Numbered from the stretch's first letter, positions 36,904 to 46,594 are shown. The stretch is 64,000 nt of DNA from Larsenimonas salina (GCF_023736155.1 NZ_JAMLJJ010000009.1:26472-90471), one strand, 5' to 3'. The notes: generated from the sequence alone by a model not told the origin. Numbers and translations are program-made.

Positions 36904-38262
36904 ATGATAAAACGAAAGATGGCCTATGCGGTGGCCGCAGTCGCGCTGGTAGGCGCGCTACAGGGATGCGGCGACAACAACTATCCAAAGGAGGCACGGC
37001 TCGACATTCCAGAGCAGGCGCTGTCCAGATTGACGTCGTCCACTGACGCTCGGATCCACTATTTCTCGCAGGACGACATTGCCACGGCCAAGGCGCTGGT
37101 GGCCGATGTCGGTACGCTCGAGTCGTTCGTACGCGACACGACCGTGCTTGAAACGCCCAAGCTCTCGACGCTTGACGACAAGGCGATCAACCAGCCGGCC
37201 AAGGCGCTGGTTGAGGCGCGCAAAGAGGCCGAATCGGCGTGGGGCAAGCAGGTTGATTCTCAGCGCAAGGCGCTGAATCAGGAGCTCTCCAACGCCAAGG
37301 ACACGCTGAGCGATACAAAGGCGGTCGAGCAGGACATGCTCAAGGAAATCAAGGCGCCCAAGGAGCGGCTCGAAGCGATCGAGGCGCAGATCGACAAGGC
37401 ACAGACGCGTGCCCAGGCGCTTGCAAGCGAGGCAATCGAGGCCTGGAACACGAACATCGTCAAACAGGAAATTCCGGTCCGAACGCTGTCGCCGCGTACG
37501 GGCGTGTACGGCTACACCGCGCGCTCGGGCCCGTGTAAGGAATACGATGGCCGGGTAACGGTAGACCGTCAGCAGCAAGACGGCCGCTGTTATTACCTGT
37601 CGCTGCCCAACAAGGCGCTGAAGGACCTCTCCGGCACCCAGGTCTACGTCGATAATTTCGATGAGTACCGCGCCCTTCAGGACAAGATCGGCAGTTATCG
37701 CAATGAAGACGGGTCTCTGCGCGGTCAGCGTCAGAGCGCGCAGAAGTCGCTGCGAGATGCAAAGATTGTCGCGGAGAACAAGTTCGGGCCGATGAGGGCG
37801 CTGAACAATCGCCTTGGCCGCACTCAAAGCGAGATCGAGCGCCTCGAGCGGGAGCTCGAGCGGGTTGATTCGCCGCAACAGAAACAGCGCTTCGTGCGTA
37901 ACGCGCAATCAAGCGAGGCTCAGGCGCTGGTCGAGGCCCAAAACGCCCTCTTTGAGCGGCGCGCAGCCAAGCTGGTTGAAGACTCGAAGCACAGTGAGGC
38001 TCGGCTTGATGAGCCCTTCGACCTTGACGGGGGGGCTGACGTACTGGCGCTGGTCATGACAACCCAGGGCGGTGGATCATCGATGTTTTCTCAGCCCAAA
38101 TACCTTTATAAGCTCATCGATGCTCGCTGGCCGGTGCCTTCGGCCGATGAGGATGTGCTGAACATCGACATGGACGGCATCCGCTCGGCGCGCACCGAAC
38201 AGCGCTTCAATCAGGGCGTGATTGCCGCGCTATCGGCCCTGCCGGACGACCGCACGGACTGA
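36904..38262 (+). CDS. orphan lipoprotein with coiled coils
   Basis: 452 aa of unknown family. A signal peptide ends in the lipobox ALQGC with Cys22 (followed by Gly-Asp), so it is a predicted lipid-anchored periplasmic protein. Two long Lys/Glu/Gln-rich stretches (about 100-180 and 235-345) look like coiled coils (EIKAPKERLEAIEAQIDKAQTRAQ; RLERELERVDSPQQK). Between them is a small module with two cysteines (SGPCKEYDG ... GRCYYLSL), possibly a disulphide. A globular C-terminal part contains VLALVMTTQGGG. The gene stands alone; 36790-36903 holds its promoter, with a TACAAT -10-like hexamer at 36850. Function not inferred. Confidence 0.8.
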   Translation: MIKRKMAYAVAAVALVGALQGCGDNNYPKEARLDIPEQALSRLTSSTDARIHYFSQDDIATAKALVADVGTLESFVRDTTVLETPKLSTLDDKAINQPAKALVEARKEAESAWGKQVDSQRKALNQELSNAKDTLSDTKAVEQDMLKEIKAPKERLEAIEAQIDKAQTRAQALASEAIEAWNTNIVKQEIPVRTLSPRTGVYGYTARSGPCKEYDGRVTVDRQQQDGRCYYLSLPNKALKDLSGTQVYVDNFDEYRALQDKIGSYRNEDGSLRGQRQSAQKSLRDAKIVAENKFGPMRALNNRLGRTQSEIERLERELERVDSPQQKQRFVRNAQSSEAQALVEAQNALFERRAAKLVEDSKHSEARLDEPFDLDGGADVLALVMTTQGGGSSMFSQPKYLYKLIDARWPVPSADEDVLNIDMDGIRSARTEQRFNQGVIAALSALPDDRTD

Positions 38263-38272
38263 GCCACATGGT

Positions 38273-38298
38273 GACGGCACCGGGCGTCTGGTGCCGTC
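38273..38298. terminator. hairpin between convergent genes
   Basis: GACGGCACC and GGTGCCGTC form a 9-bp stem around an 8-base loop, immediately after the lipoprotein gene and directly abutting the stop of the minus-strand membrane gene. No U-tract, so strength is uncertain. Confidence 0.5.
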
Positions 38299-38299
38299 G

Positions 38300-38965
38300 T
38301 CAATGCGTCACGTCTTCGAAACTCAGGCTTTGCCGAAAATGTCGGCGGGCCTGAAGCGCCAGCTCGATGCAGGCAAACAGCATCAGCAGATACCCGAGCA
38401 GCTCTATATTCTCCTCCACGCCGCTTTTGATGCGATAGGCATAGTCCGAGCCGAGCACGGCCTGCCACACCACCTTGCGCCCCAACAGTCGTGAAAAGAC
38501 GTAGGTCGTCAGAAAGCCGCCCATGAACAGGCCAAAGGCCTGAGTCGCAAAAAAGCGCTGGCACTCCTGCGCAAGTGTCGCGCGCTGCCGCCAGGTGTAA
38601 ACGAGGGTGGGCAGAGCAACCGCGGCGACCAGCACTTGCCATAGACCATCCATCATCTGGTCAAACAGAAAATCCTGTTCGCGAATCAATGACGCGAGCA
38701 GCCATCCGGCCATGAGCACGACGCCTTGCCGATACACCGGGAAGCGGCGCGCCCAGGCAAGCACCGCGACCGACAGCGCAAGCGCGACGCTTTGGATCAG
38801 CTCGACAAACGAGGTCTCGCTGAAACGGGGCATGGCGTCAACGGTCAGCGTCCAGAGTTCGAGTTGGCAGATCATCGCCAGGATCAGAGCGTAGCCAAGG
38901 TAACGGGCAAGGGTCAGTGAAACGCGCGAGGCGAGCATGTCCTGAGGTAAAGCGTGATAGCGCAT
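38300..38965 (-). CDS. predicted six-helix inner-membrane protein, unknown function
   Basis: 221 aa. About six hydrophobic segments are seen (roughly residues 22-42, 52-70, 78-96, 107-125, 138-160 and 187-205). Charged motifs between helices include LIREQDFLFDQMMDGLWQ and SGVEENIELLGYLLMLFACIELAL. I do not recognise a family. It converges on the lipoprotein gene and is followed upstream by an AT-rich 135-bp gap (38966-39100). Confidence 0.75.
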   Translation of the reverse strand: MRYHALPQDMLASRVSLTLARYLGYALILAMICQLELWTLTVDAMPRFSETSFVELIQSVALALSVAVLAWARRFPVYRQGVVLMAGWLLASLIREQDFLFDQMMDGLWQVLVAAVALPTLVYTWRQRATLAQECQRFFATQAFGLFMGGFLTTYVFSRLLGRKVVWQAVLGSDYAYRIKSGVEENIELLGYLLMLFACIELALQARRHFRQSLSFEDVTH

Positions 38966-39100
38966 GACGCACCTATATTGTGAGCATGCTAACTATAATA
39001 CCTAAGAAAGCCTTAAGAATTCTATGCCCGTTGCTGCCTTTCGGTATATGGGCTCAAGAGGGTTCCGGTTTTGGCTTTTGAGCCACCGGGCATCAGTCAC

Positions 39101-39730
39101 TCACGCGTTCTCCGGCACAGGTTTAACGTAGGTATAGTTCTCGATGTCGGGATTGAACGTGTTTTGCATCCGTTCGACGCGTTCGAAACCGTTGGCGTCG
39201 TAGAATTGATAGGTGCATAGACTGTCGGAGTAGAGGTAGTACTTGCACGCGCCGCGGGCGTACAGGAACGCCTCGAACTGGCGAATAAGGGTCGAGCCCA
39301 CCCGACGGCGGCGATAGCGCGGTCGAGTGCTGAAAAAGACCAGCTCGCTGTCGCAGTCCGAAACGGCTCTGGATTTTGGCGGCAGCGCCTCGAGACTTTG
39401 TTCCAGGTCGTCCAGCACGTTTTGGCCCTCGGGCGTGCATGACAAGGCCGCATCGGCGGCTTCAAGCCACGGGTCGGGGTCGAAGCGCAGCGCCTTTTTC
39501 ACCGCCTTTCGCGTTGTGCCCATCAGTACACCGCAGAGCTCACCCTCGCACTCGGCGATGTCGATGTGGTTCGCGTTATGCAGGTCCTTGGCCAGAAAGA
39601 GTATGGCCATGTGGCGAAGCGCCTCTCGGTCCGTGACGGAGGTGAAAAGGCTCAGATTCATGGTGTCCAGAAACAGCTCGACAATGGCGTCGAAGTCGTC
39701 TGTGGTGGCGGGTCGGTAATGGATGTTCAA
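39101..39730 (-). CDS. GNAT family N-acetyltransferase
   Basis: 209 aa. The acetyl-CoA binding motif A is RYRRRRVGSTLIRQFEAFL, with the R-x-x-x-G/A loop, after strand ELVFFSTRP. The late segment SDSLCTYQFYDANGFERVERM is the usual motif B with Tyr. The start is TTG 39730; no clear ribosome site, so the exact N-terminus is uncertain. Substrate unknown. Confidence 0.82.
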   Translation of the reverse strand: MNIHYRPATTDDFDAIVELFLDTMNLSLFTSVTDREALRHMAILFLAKDLHNANHIDIAECEGELCGVLMGTTRKAVKKALRFDPDPWLEAADAALSCTPEGQNVLDDLEQSLEALPPKSRAVSDCDSELVFFSTRPRYRRRRVGSTLIRQFEAFLYARGACKYYLYSDSLCTYQFYDANGFERVERMQNTFNPDIENYTYVKPVPENA

Positions 39731-39746
39731 GGAGATGACCTGTTCT

Positions 39747-39787
39747 AAAAGGTGTCGATACGATCAACGAGATCGTATCGACACTTT
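39747..39787 (-). terminator. strong terminator of the uxu operon
   Basis: Minus strand: GTGTCGATACGATC pairs perfectly with GATCGTATCGACAC around the 5-base loop TCGTT (about 15 Watson-Crick pairs plus a GU and two AU pairs), then CTTTTA. It begins 27 bp after the uxuA stop. The A-run on the other face could let it also act for plus-strand readthrough. Confidence 0.85.
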
Positions 39788-39813
39788 ACGCCACGCGGCG
39801 ACGTGGGATCACC

Positions 39814-40971
39814 TCAGTTCGCTTTGAGCGCGGCCTCGATCCCCTGAAGCGCGGCCAGATCCTTGAGTCGGCCGATCAGCGGATACCCCGGGCGGGTCGA
39901 GCGGTTCAGGTCATCGAGCATGTGGTGGCCGTGATCCGGTCGCATCGGAATCGAGGCGTTGCGGCGCCGCTCCTCGGTAAGAAGCGCCTGGATGACCCCG
40001 ACCATGTCGACATCGCCGTCCAAGTGGTCGGCTTCATGAAACGAGCGGCCGTCGCGTTCGCGGCGGGTCGAGCGCAGGTGGGCAAAGTGAATGTTCGGCC
40101 CAAAGCGGGCCGCCATGGCCACCAGGTTATTGTCGGCGCGTACGCCGTAGGAGCCGGTGCAGAGTGTCATGCCGTTGTTTGGGCTGGGGGCGGCGTCGAG
40201 AAGCCAGGCGACGTCATCAGCGGTAGACACAATGCGAGGCAGCCCGAACAGCGGATAGGGCGGGTCATCCGGGTGAATGGCAAGACGTACGCCCGCCGCT
40301 TCGGCGGCTGGCACAACCGCGCGCAGGAAGTAGGCAAGGTTGTCGCGCAGCCGTGCGTGATCGATGCCGTCGTACGCCGCGATGGCGGACCGGAACTGAC
40401 TCAGCGTGTAGTGTTCTTCCGCGCCGGGGAGCCCTGCAATCAGGGTGTGGATAAGCGCATTCTGCTGCGCGTGAGTCAGGTTATCCACATGGGCTTTTGC
40501 CCGCGCCACGGTGTCAGGGTCGTAGTCCTGATCGGCGCCGGGCCGTTTTAGCAGGAAGAGATCGAAGGCCGCGCAGGCGGTTGCGTCGAAGCGAAGGGCG
40601 GTCGCGCCGCTGGGCAGCGGCCAGGCCAGCTCGGTTCGGGTCCAGTCCAGTACCGGCATGAAGTTGTAGCACACCGTATCGATGCCCTGTGCCCCCAGAT
40701 TGGCAAGGGTCTCGCAGTAACGCTCGATGTGTGTGTCCCGGTCGGGCAGGCCCTGCTTGATCGCCTCGCTGACCGGCACGCTTTCAACCACTGACCAGTC
40801 AAGGCCTGCGCGTTCGATAAGCGCCTTGCGCCCTTGTATCGCGGCCTGGTTCCACACCTCACCGGTGGGTACCTCGTGAAGGGCAGTTACGACGCCGGTT
40901 GCGCCGGTTTGTCGAATGTCATTGAGCTTGATCGGATCACTTGGTCCAAACCAGCGCCAGGTGGCCTTCAT
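39814..40971 (-). CDS. uxuA: mannonate dehydratase (UxuA type)
   Basis: 385 aa of the xylose-isomerase-like (TIM-barrel) UxuA family. [40 protein letters not shown] is a diagnostic start. Metal-ligand elements are seen ([48 protein letters not shown]). It dehydrates D-mannonate to 2-keto-3-deoxygluconate. The start overlaps the uxuB stop by 4 bp. A second, unrelated mannonate dehydratase is at the other end of the same operon. Confidence 0.95.
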   Translation of the reverse strand: MKATWRWFGPSDPIKLNDIRQTGATGVVTALHEVPTGEVWNQAAIQGRKALIERAGLDWSVVESVPVSEAIKQGLPDRDTHIERYCETLANLGAQGIDTVCYNFMPVLDWTRTELAWPLPSGATALRFDATACAAFDLFLLKRPGADQDYDPDTVARAKAHVDNLTHAQQNALIHTLIAGLPGAEEHYTLSQFRSAIAAYDGIDHARLRDNLAYFLRAVVPAAEAAGVRLAIHPDDPPYPLFGLPRIVSTADDVAWLLDAAPSPNNGMTLCTGSYGVRADNNLVAMAARFGPNIHFAHLRSTRRERDGRSFHEADHLDGDVDMVGVIQALLTEERRRNASIPMRPDHGHHMLDDLNRSTRPGYPLIGRLKDLAALQGIEAALKAN

Positions 40972-42455
40972 GACAGCCCCTTCTCGGAGGAAGTGATCGA
41001 TTCGGCCTCCAGCGTCTGCGTGATCGTCTCGGTGACGCCTCGCGTGCGCAGTGCGACCAGAAGGCGAACGAGCTGCTGAATAATCTGTTCGTTGCCGGCA
41101 AGCGCGGCCGGGAAGATCGAGCGCGTGTTCAGCATTGCGCGCACCAGTGCGTCTTCCTCGTCCTCGTGGCGCTCGTGAAGCTCTGTCAGAGTCTCGGCCA
41201 TTGGATCATCGAGGCGGTGCGGCTGGCCCTGCTCGTTCTGGCCTGCGGTGAACTGGATCCAGCCGGCGATGCCCAGAAGCGTTGCAGGCGTCGGCGTTTT
41301 GGCCTGAAGCTGCGTCACCATGCCGGAGAGCCAGCGCTGTGGCAGCTTCTGTGAGCCGTCCATTGCGATCTGAAGCAGGCGATGCTCGAGGCTGTCGTTG
41401 GCAAAGCGGTCAAGAAGTGCGGTGATGTAGCGCTCGAGATCGACGCCTTCGGGCAGGGTCAGCGTCGGGGCGGCCTCATGGCGCATGTACTGCGACAGCA
41501 GCGTCCTGAACGCCGGCTGCGCGACCGCGTTGGCGACGGTGTCGATGCCTGCAAGCCCACCCAGATACGCCAAGAGCGAATGACTGCCGTTGAGCAGGCG
41601 TAGCTTCATGGTTTCGAACGGGGCGACGTCGTCGACCATCTGCACGCCTTCATGTTCCCAGTCGGGGCGCCCGCCCGGAAAACGATCCTCGATCACCCAT
41701 TGGCTGAAGGCTTCACAGACCACGGCGGCCGGGTCCTCGATGCCAAGGCTCATCAGCCGCTGATGGTCCTCTCCGGTCATCGCCGGGACGATGCGGTCGA
41801 CCATACTGCTGGGAAAGGCGACCTGGGCCTCGATCCAGTCGGCCAGTGCACCGTCGAGATGACGGGCCAGCTGCACGACGGCCTTGCGCGTGCGCTCACC
41901 GTTGCCTGGCATGTTGTCGCAGCTGACCACCGTGAACGGCGCCTCGCCCGCGCGGTGGCGACGGCCGAGTGCGTGCACGAGCATGCCGAGGGCCGTATGC
42001 GGGTCGTCGGGGTGAGCGATGTCGTGGGCGACCGGCTCGGCCTGCTCCATTAGATCGCCCGTGGCCGGGTCGAGGTAGTAGCCCTTTTCGGTGATCGTGA
42101 GGGTCACGATACGAATGGCGGGGTCGCTCATGGCCTCGAACAGGCGGGCCCGGTCCGTGCCATCGGGGCCTGCGTACAGCGCCTCGACGATTGAGCGAAC
42201 CTCGCGGGCGACGCCCCGCTCACGCCGTTCGAATTCAGCAACGTGATAACGATGGCCGCAGTTGGTGAGCTGATCGACCAACGCCTTGTTGGAGCGGATG
42301 TTGGCGCTGATGATGCCCCAGTCGCCGCCGCCGTGGCGAGCCATCAGGCGCTCCAGGTAGACCGCCTGATGCGCCCTGTGGAAAGCGCCCAGCCCGAGAT
42401 GGACAATGCCGGCCCGGGGCGTGGGGTAGAGGCTCGAAATGGACGTCAGAGTCAT
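40968..42455 (-). CDS. uxuB: D-fructuronate reductase / mannitol dehydrogenase family
   Basis: 495 aa long-chain dehydrogenase of the mannitol dehydrogenase family. The N-terminal [22 protein letters not shown] is the NAD-binding start; [18 protein letters not shown] and VDRIVPAMT are conserved. The catalytic Lys region is [16 protein letters not shown]. Reduces D-fructuronate to D-mannonate. One base from dctM and overlapping uxuA, so cotranscribed. Confidence 0.93.
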   Translation of the reverse strand: MTLTSISSLYPTPRAGIVHLGLGAFHRAHQAVYLERLMARHGGGDWGIISANIRSNKALVDQLTNCGHRYHVAEFERRERGVAREVRSIVEALYAGPDGTDRARLFEAMSDPAIRIVTLTITEKGYYLDPATGDLMEQAEPVAHDIAHPDDPHTALGMLVHALGRRHRAGEAPFTVVSCDNMPGNGERTRKAVVQLARHLDGALADWIEAQVAFPSSMVDRIVPAMTGEDHQRLMSLGIEDPAAVVCEAFSQWVIEDRFPGGRPDWEHEGVQMVDDVAPFETMKLRLLNGSHSLLAYLGGLAGIDTVANAVAQPAFRTLLSQYMRHEAAPTLTLPEGVDLERYITALLDRFANDSLEHRLLQIAMDGSQKLPQRWLSGMVTQLQAKTPTPATLLGIAGWIQFTAGQNEQGQPHRLDDPMAETLTELHERHEDEEDALVRAMLNTRSIFPAALAGNEQIIQQLVRLLVALRTRGVTETITQTLEAESITSSEKGLS

Positions 42456-42456
42456 G

Positions 42457-43737
42457 TCATTTTCCCATCAAGAGGTTAGGCAGCCAAAGCGACAGCGCCG
42501 GAATGTAGGCGACCAGCAACAGCACCGTGAGGTTACAGATCAGAAACGGCACGATGGCTCGCGCCACTGACAGCATCGGCAGCTTGCCAATGCCTGCCAC
42601 GATGAACAGGCACACGCCGAGCGGCGGCGTGGACAGACCGATCATCAGGTTCAATACCGCCATCAGCCCGAAGTGCACCGGGTCCATGCCGACGCCGGTC
42701 GCTACGCCCAAAAGCGCAGGGAACAGGATGATCAGGGCGGCGATGGTCTCCATGAAGGTGCCCACCGCGAGCAGAATCAGGTTGATGATCAAAATCACGA
42801 CCAGCGGGTTATCACTGAACGAGAGGATGTGTTCCGCCACCATCTGCGGCACTTGCTGGCTGGTCAGAATCCAGCCGAACAGGTTGGCCATGCCGACCAG
42901 AATCATCAGCGAGGCTGACGTCAGCACGGTATCGACCAGCAGTTTCGGCAGATTCGACCAGTTGAGCCCCTTGTAGACGAACAGGCCAATCACGAAGGCG
43001 TAAAGGCTTGCAACGATCGAGGCTTCGGTTGGCGTGAACAGCCCGCCGATGATGCCGTAGAGGATGATGAAGGTCATCAGAAGCGCCCAGAACGCGCTGC
43101 GGCCTTCCTTGATGATCTCCTTGACGCTTGCCCGCTTCTGTTTCGGGTAATTGCGCTTCACCGCCAGGATATAAACCGTGATCATCATCGCCACGCCCAG
43201 AAGCAGCCCCGGAATGGCGCCGGCCAGGAACATGCGACCGACCGACACGCCCGAGAGCGAGCCTGCGATGATCATCGGCACGCTTGGCGGAATGATCGGG
43301 CCAATGGTCGAGGAGGCCGCGGTAACGGCTGCCGCAAAGGGCTTGTCGTAGCCAGCCTTGTGCATGCCCGGAATCATCACCGAACCGATGCTCGCGGCAT
43401 CGGCCGCGGCGGTGCCTGAAATGCCGCCAAAGATCATCGAGCCGCCCACGTTGGCAAGGCCGAGCCCGCCGCGGATATGACCGACCAGTGCGTTCGAGAA
43501 CCGCACGATGTGGTCGGTGATGTTGCCGACGTTCATCAGGTTACCGGCGAGCACGAAGCCTGGAATGCACAGCAGCACGAACGAATCCAGCCCGCCATAG
43601 AGGCGCTGGGGGATAATGGTCAGCGGAATGCCTTCCATCATCAGATAGCTCAATGAGGCGATGCCCAGGGAAAAGGCAATCGGAATGCCGATCAGCATCA
43701 GGACCAGAAACAGTCCAAACAGCATCAGGATTTCCAT
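42457..43737 (-). CDS. dctM: TRAP transporter large permease (DctM)
   Basis: 426 aa with about 12 membrane segments. FGGISGTAAADAASIGSVMIPGM and GLSTPPLGVCLFIVAGIGKLP are typical of DctM. It is the sodium-coupled translocation subunit. Its ATG overlaps the dctQ stop by one base (TGATG). Confidence 0.95.
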   Translation of the reverse strand: MEILMLFGLFLVLMLIGIPIAFSLGIASLSYLMMEGIPLTIIPQRLYGGLDSFVLLCIPGFVLAGNLMNVGNITDHIVRFSNALVGHIRGGLGLANVGGSMIFGGISGTAAADAASIGSVMIPGMHKAGYDKPFAAAVTAASSTIGPIIPPSVPMIIAGSLSGVSVGRMFLAGAIPGLLLGVAMMITVYILAVKRNYPKQKRASVKEIIKEGRSAFWALLMTFIILYGIIGGLFTPTEASIVASLYAFVIGLFVYKGLNWSNLPKLLVDTVLTSASLMILVGMANLFGWILTSQQVPQMVAEHILSFSDNPLVVILIINLILLAVGTFMETIAALIILFPALLGVATGVGMDPVHFGLMAVLNLMIGLSTPPLGVCLFIVAGIGKLPMLSVARAIVPFLICNLTVLLLVAYIPALSLWLPNLLMGK

Positions 43738-44300
43738 CAGGTGTGCTCCTTGCTGCCACGCACGAACGCGACCCCGGCTTCGATAACGCCCAGCGCGCCA
43801 TAGACCGCGCTCAGGCCGAACAGAATGGCCGTGGCCGAAAAGATATAGATCATTGGAATACCGAGGGTGGGGGAGGTCTGAAACGCCCCGATCTGCGCAT
43901 ACGTCCAGGCATAGGGCAGGACGATGGCGGAAAACACCGCGAGCACCAGTGAAGTCACACCGCGCAGCGCCATCTGGGCGCGAAACCCGAGCGTGTGTTG
44001 AAACAGCTCAACGCCAACATGGCGGTGCTGGCGCAGCACCAGACCGCTTGAGACCGCGATCATGTGAATGAACAGATACCGCGACAGCTCTTCGGTCCAG
44101 ACCGGAGACGATGGCAGGGCCACACGGGCCACGATCTGAAGGATAACCACGGCGGCAATCGCCAGAAGCCCCAGCACAGCCAGGGTGGCAAACAGGCGAT
44201 CAAGCCCTCGGATAAGCGCGCCGACCGGTCCGCCCATTGGCGGAATAGCGGCGTAGGCGGGCAGCGCATCGAGCGCTGCAACGTCGGTCGAATCGGACAT
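43737..44300 (-). CDS. dctQ: TRAP transporter small permease (DctQ)
   Basis: 187 aa with four membrane helices, the first at about residues 38-60. SPVWTEELSRYLFIHMIAVSSGLVLRQHRHVGVEL is the conserved central segment. The start is fixed by AAGGAG before ATG 44300. Partner of DctM. Confidence 0.93.
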   Translation of the reverse strand: MSDSTDVAALDALPAYAAIPPMGGPVGALIRGLDRLFATLAVLGLLAIAAVVILQIVARVALPSSPVWTEELSRYLFIHMIAVSSGLVLRQHRHVGVELFQHTLGFRAQMALRGVTSLVLAVFSAIVLPYAWTYAQIGAFQTSPTLGIPMIYIFSATAILFGLSAVYGALGVIEAGVAFVRGSKEHT

Positions 44301-44317
44301 GGGACGCTCCTTGCACG

Positions 44318-44339
44318 CGCCCCGGCGGATGCCGGGGCG
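44318..44339 (-). other. intercistronic hairpin between dctP and dctQ
   Basis: CGCCCCGGC and GCCGGGGCG form a perfect 9-bp GC stem around a 4-base loop, 24 bp after the dctP stop and just before the dctQ ribosome site. There is no U-tract. Such hairpins often raise the level of the upstream binding-protein mRNA relative to the permease genes; that role is inference. Confidence 0.65.
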
Positions 44340-44341
44340 AA

Positions 44342-44377
44342 GGCATTACAGGTTCTGAAGGCGTTACAGGTTCTGAA
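44342..44377 (-). repeat. 18-bp tandem duplication over the dctP stop codon
   Basis: On the minus strand TTCAGAACCTGTAACGCC is followed directly by the same unit with one change. The first unit holds the last DctP codons (Gln-Asn-Leu) and the TAA; the second repeats the same codons and TAA in frame. Confidence 0.8.
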
Positions 44378-45329
44378 TGGCCTTGTAGAGCTCGAGCTGC
44401 TCGTCGTTGAGCGCCTTCTCGACCGCCGGACGCGCCTTCTCGGCAAACGCCGCTTCATCGGAATCGACGAACGTCATGCCTTTCTCTTCAAGTGCGCTCT
44501 TGAGGCGCGCCTGATCCTTCTTGAACAGCGTCGCCTCATACGACTGCATGTCACGGCCTGCCTCGAGCACGACCTGCTGAAGGTCTTCAGGCATCGATTC
44601 GAGCTTGCGCTTGCCGATCACGACATAGATCCAGCTGCGGACATGGTTGGTCATGTTCACGTACTGCTGAACCTCGTTGAAGCTGGCACTTTCGATCAAC
44701 GACAGCGGGTTTTCCTGACCGTCGATGGTGTTTTGCTGAAGCGAGGTAAACACTTCACCGAACGCCATTGGTGTCGGCTTGGCACCGAGTGCCTGCCAGG
44801 TTTTCACGAACAGCGGCACGTTCGGAACGCGCAGACGCAGGCCATCGAGGTCGTCGGGCGTTTTGATCGGGCGGTTGGAGGTCAGCTCACGCGGGCCGCG
44901 TTCGAACCAGGCGATCGGCACCAGGCCGGTGCGCTGTTCGATCTGATCGGTGATCTTCTTGCCGATGTCGCCGTCAACGGCCTGTTCCAGCTGCTCTTCA
45001 CTCTTGAAGGCGTACGGCACGGCCATCAGCGCGGCCAGCGGTGCCCAGTTCTGAAGGCTCTCACCGGTGATGGTCATGTCGGCGGTGCCGAGCTGGATGC
45101 TGTTGATGACCTCCATCTCACCGCCCAGCTGATCGTTGGGGAAGATCTGAACGTCGATGCGGCCGTTGGAGTTTTCCTCGACTTCCTTCTTGAAGTGCTC
45201 GGCGGCCTTGTTCCAAATGTTGTCCTTGTTGGCCAGATGGCCGAACTTCAGCGTGTAATCGGCGGCGTGGGCCGAGGCGCTCAGTACGGCGGCACCAAGC
45301 AATGTGGTAGCAAGCAGGCGTTTCAACAT
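44364..45329 (-). CDS. dctP: TRAP transporter substrate-binding protein (DctP)
   Basis: 321 aa. A signal peptide (MLKRLLATTLLGAAVLSASAHA) precedes the DctP fold: YTLKFGHLANKDNIWNKAAEHFKKEVEENSNGRIDVQIFPNDQLGGE. The family's substrate-carboxylate Arg lies in LDGLRLRVPNVPLFVKTWQALGAKPTPM. It binds a sugar acid, probably a hexuronate, fructuronate or aldonate, judging from the linked uxu and man genes. Exact ligand unknown. Confidence 0.94.
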   Translation of the reverse strand: MLKRLLATTLLGAAVLSASAHAADYTLKFGHLANKDNIWNKAAEHFKKEVEENSNGRIDVQIFPNDQLGGEMEVINSIQLGTADMTITGESLQNWAPLAALMAVPYAFKSEEQLEQAVDGDIGKKITDQIEQRTGLVPIAWFERGPRELTSNRPIKTPDDLDGLRLRVPNVPLFVKTWQALGAKPTPMAFGEVFTSLQQNTIDGQENPLSLIESASFNEVQQYVNMTNHVRSWIYVVIGKRKLESMPEDLQQVVLEAGRDMQSYEATLFKKDQARLKSALEEKGMTFVDSDEAAFAEKARPAVEKALNDEQLELYKAIQNL

Positions 45330-45355
45330 GGTCTCTCTCCCGAGGTTCTTTGTTC

Positions 45356-45373
45356 ATGACGCGTGGGCGTCAT
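45356..45373 (-). promoter_or_regulatory. inverted repeat in the dctP leader
   Basis: ATGACGC-GTGG-GCGTCAT, perfect 7-bp arms, 27 bp before the dctP start. The 154-bp gap (45330-45483) also holds GGCCGG/CCGGCC arms at 45421-45438. It could be an operator for an internal promoter or a leader hairpin. Confidence 0.45.
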
Positions 45374-45483
45374 GGCTGTTGTGTCATCGGCAGATGCTGC
45401 CGTCTCACGGGTTGTTGTCGGGCCGGTCATGGCCGGCCTCATTTCATTGGGCGCTGTGCGCCGAGCCTTGCAGGGAAAAACGA

Positions 45484-46515
45484 TTACTCAAGTGTCGTGT
45501 CGATCTCGATCAGAACCTTGCGGGTCTGTTCCGGATGCTGCTCGATCAGCGACAGCGCCTCCGGCATGGCCTCAAATGGCATGCGGTGGCTGATCAGGCG
45601 CGAGGCATCGAGTCGGCCCGTCTCAAGAAGCTCGATCACGGTAGGGAACTGCCGGCTATTGAGCCGCGAGCCCACAAGCGTCAGTTCCTTCTTGATCACC
45701 TCGAGCTGCACCAGCTCGCTCGGGACACTGCTGAAGCCGAGAAGCCCCAGGCGCCCGGCGGCGGATGCCATTCGAACCATCTGCGGTAAAAGCGCGGGGT
45801 GGCAGGCCGCGTCGACGATCAGATTCATGCCCTCGCCGTCGGTCAGTGCATCGACACGGGCCTCGAGATCGTCCTGGGCGCTGTTGATGGTGTGTGTGGC
45901 GCCCAGCTCGCGTGCGACGTCGAGCCGGTCATCGAGGATGTCGGCGACCGTGATGCGCTCGATGCCAAGCGCTCGCGCCACCTGCAATACCGTCATGCCG
46001 ATGACGCCGGCGCCGACAATCAACAGGCTGTCGCCTGCATGAACGCCCATGTTCGAGAGCACATTGGAGGCAATCGAATAGGGCTCGACCAGCGCAGCCT
46101 GATCGAGCGGGATCGATTCCGGCACGCGATAGAGGTTGGCAGCCGGCACGCGCACGTACTGCTCGAAGCCGCCATCGCGATGCACGCCGATCACGCTTAG
46201 AGTGCGACAGACGTTCGGGCGATTGATGCGGCATGGGTAGCACGTGCCACAGCTGATGACCGGATCGACGCAGACCCGCTCACCTTCCGTCCAGCCGGTC
46301 ACGTCGTCTCCGAGTGCGGCGACGGTTCCTGAGAATTCGTGGCCGATCACCCGCGGGTAGCGCACGAAGGCGTTATCGCCGTGCAGGATGTGCATGTCCG
46401 AGCCGCAGATCCCGACGAATGCGACCTTGACCAGAACTTCGCCCGGGGCCGGGGCGGGCGTGTCACGCTCGACCAGGCTGGCTTCATGGGGGGCGCGTAC
46501 TTCAAAAACCTTCAT
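45484..46515 (-). CDS. zinc-dependent sugar-acid dehydrogenase, RspB-like
   Basis: 343 aa MDR dehydrogenase. Catalytic zinc ligands are in VGICGSDMH and IGHEFSG; the structural zinc uses CGTCYPCRINRPNVC. The coenzyme motif LLIVGAGVIGMTVLQVA follows. The whole sequence tracks E. coli RspB (VIDAACHPALL, GFSSVPSELVQ, LTLVGSRLNSRQFP). RspB is paired with RspA, a mannonate-dehydratase-family protein, just as here with the upstream manD. It probably oxidises an L-sugar acid such as L-gulonate or L-idonate to fructuronate or its equivalent; not proven. Confidence 0.85.
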   Translation of the reverse strand: MKVFEVRAPHEASLVERDTPAPAPGEVLVKVAFVGICGSDMHILHGDNAFVRYPRVIGHEFSGTVAALGDDVTGWTEGERVCVDPVISCGTCYPCRINRPNVCRTLSVIGVHRDGGFEQYVRVPAANLYRVPESIPLDQAALVEPYSIASNVLSNMGVHAGDSLLIVGAGVIGMTVLQVARALGIERITVADILDDRLDVARELGATHTINSAQDDLEARVDALTDGEGMNLIVDAACHPALLPQMVRMASAAGRLGLLGFSSVPSELVQLEVIKKELTLVGSRLNSRQFPTVIELLETGRLDASRLISHRMPFEAMPEALSLIEQHPEQTRKVLIEIDTTLE

Positions 46516-46594
46516 TGCCGTCTCCTCTCAGGCGCTGGTTCAGCGCCGTGATTGCATCCGTTGATCGTCGATAGGGTTATTGGTTGACGATGCA

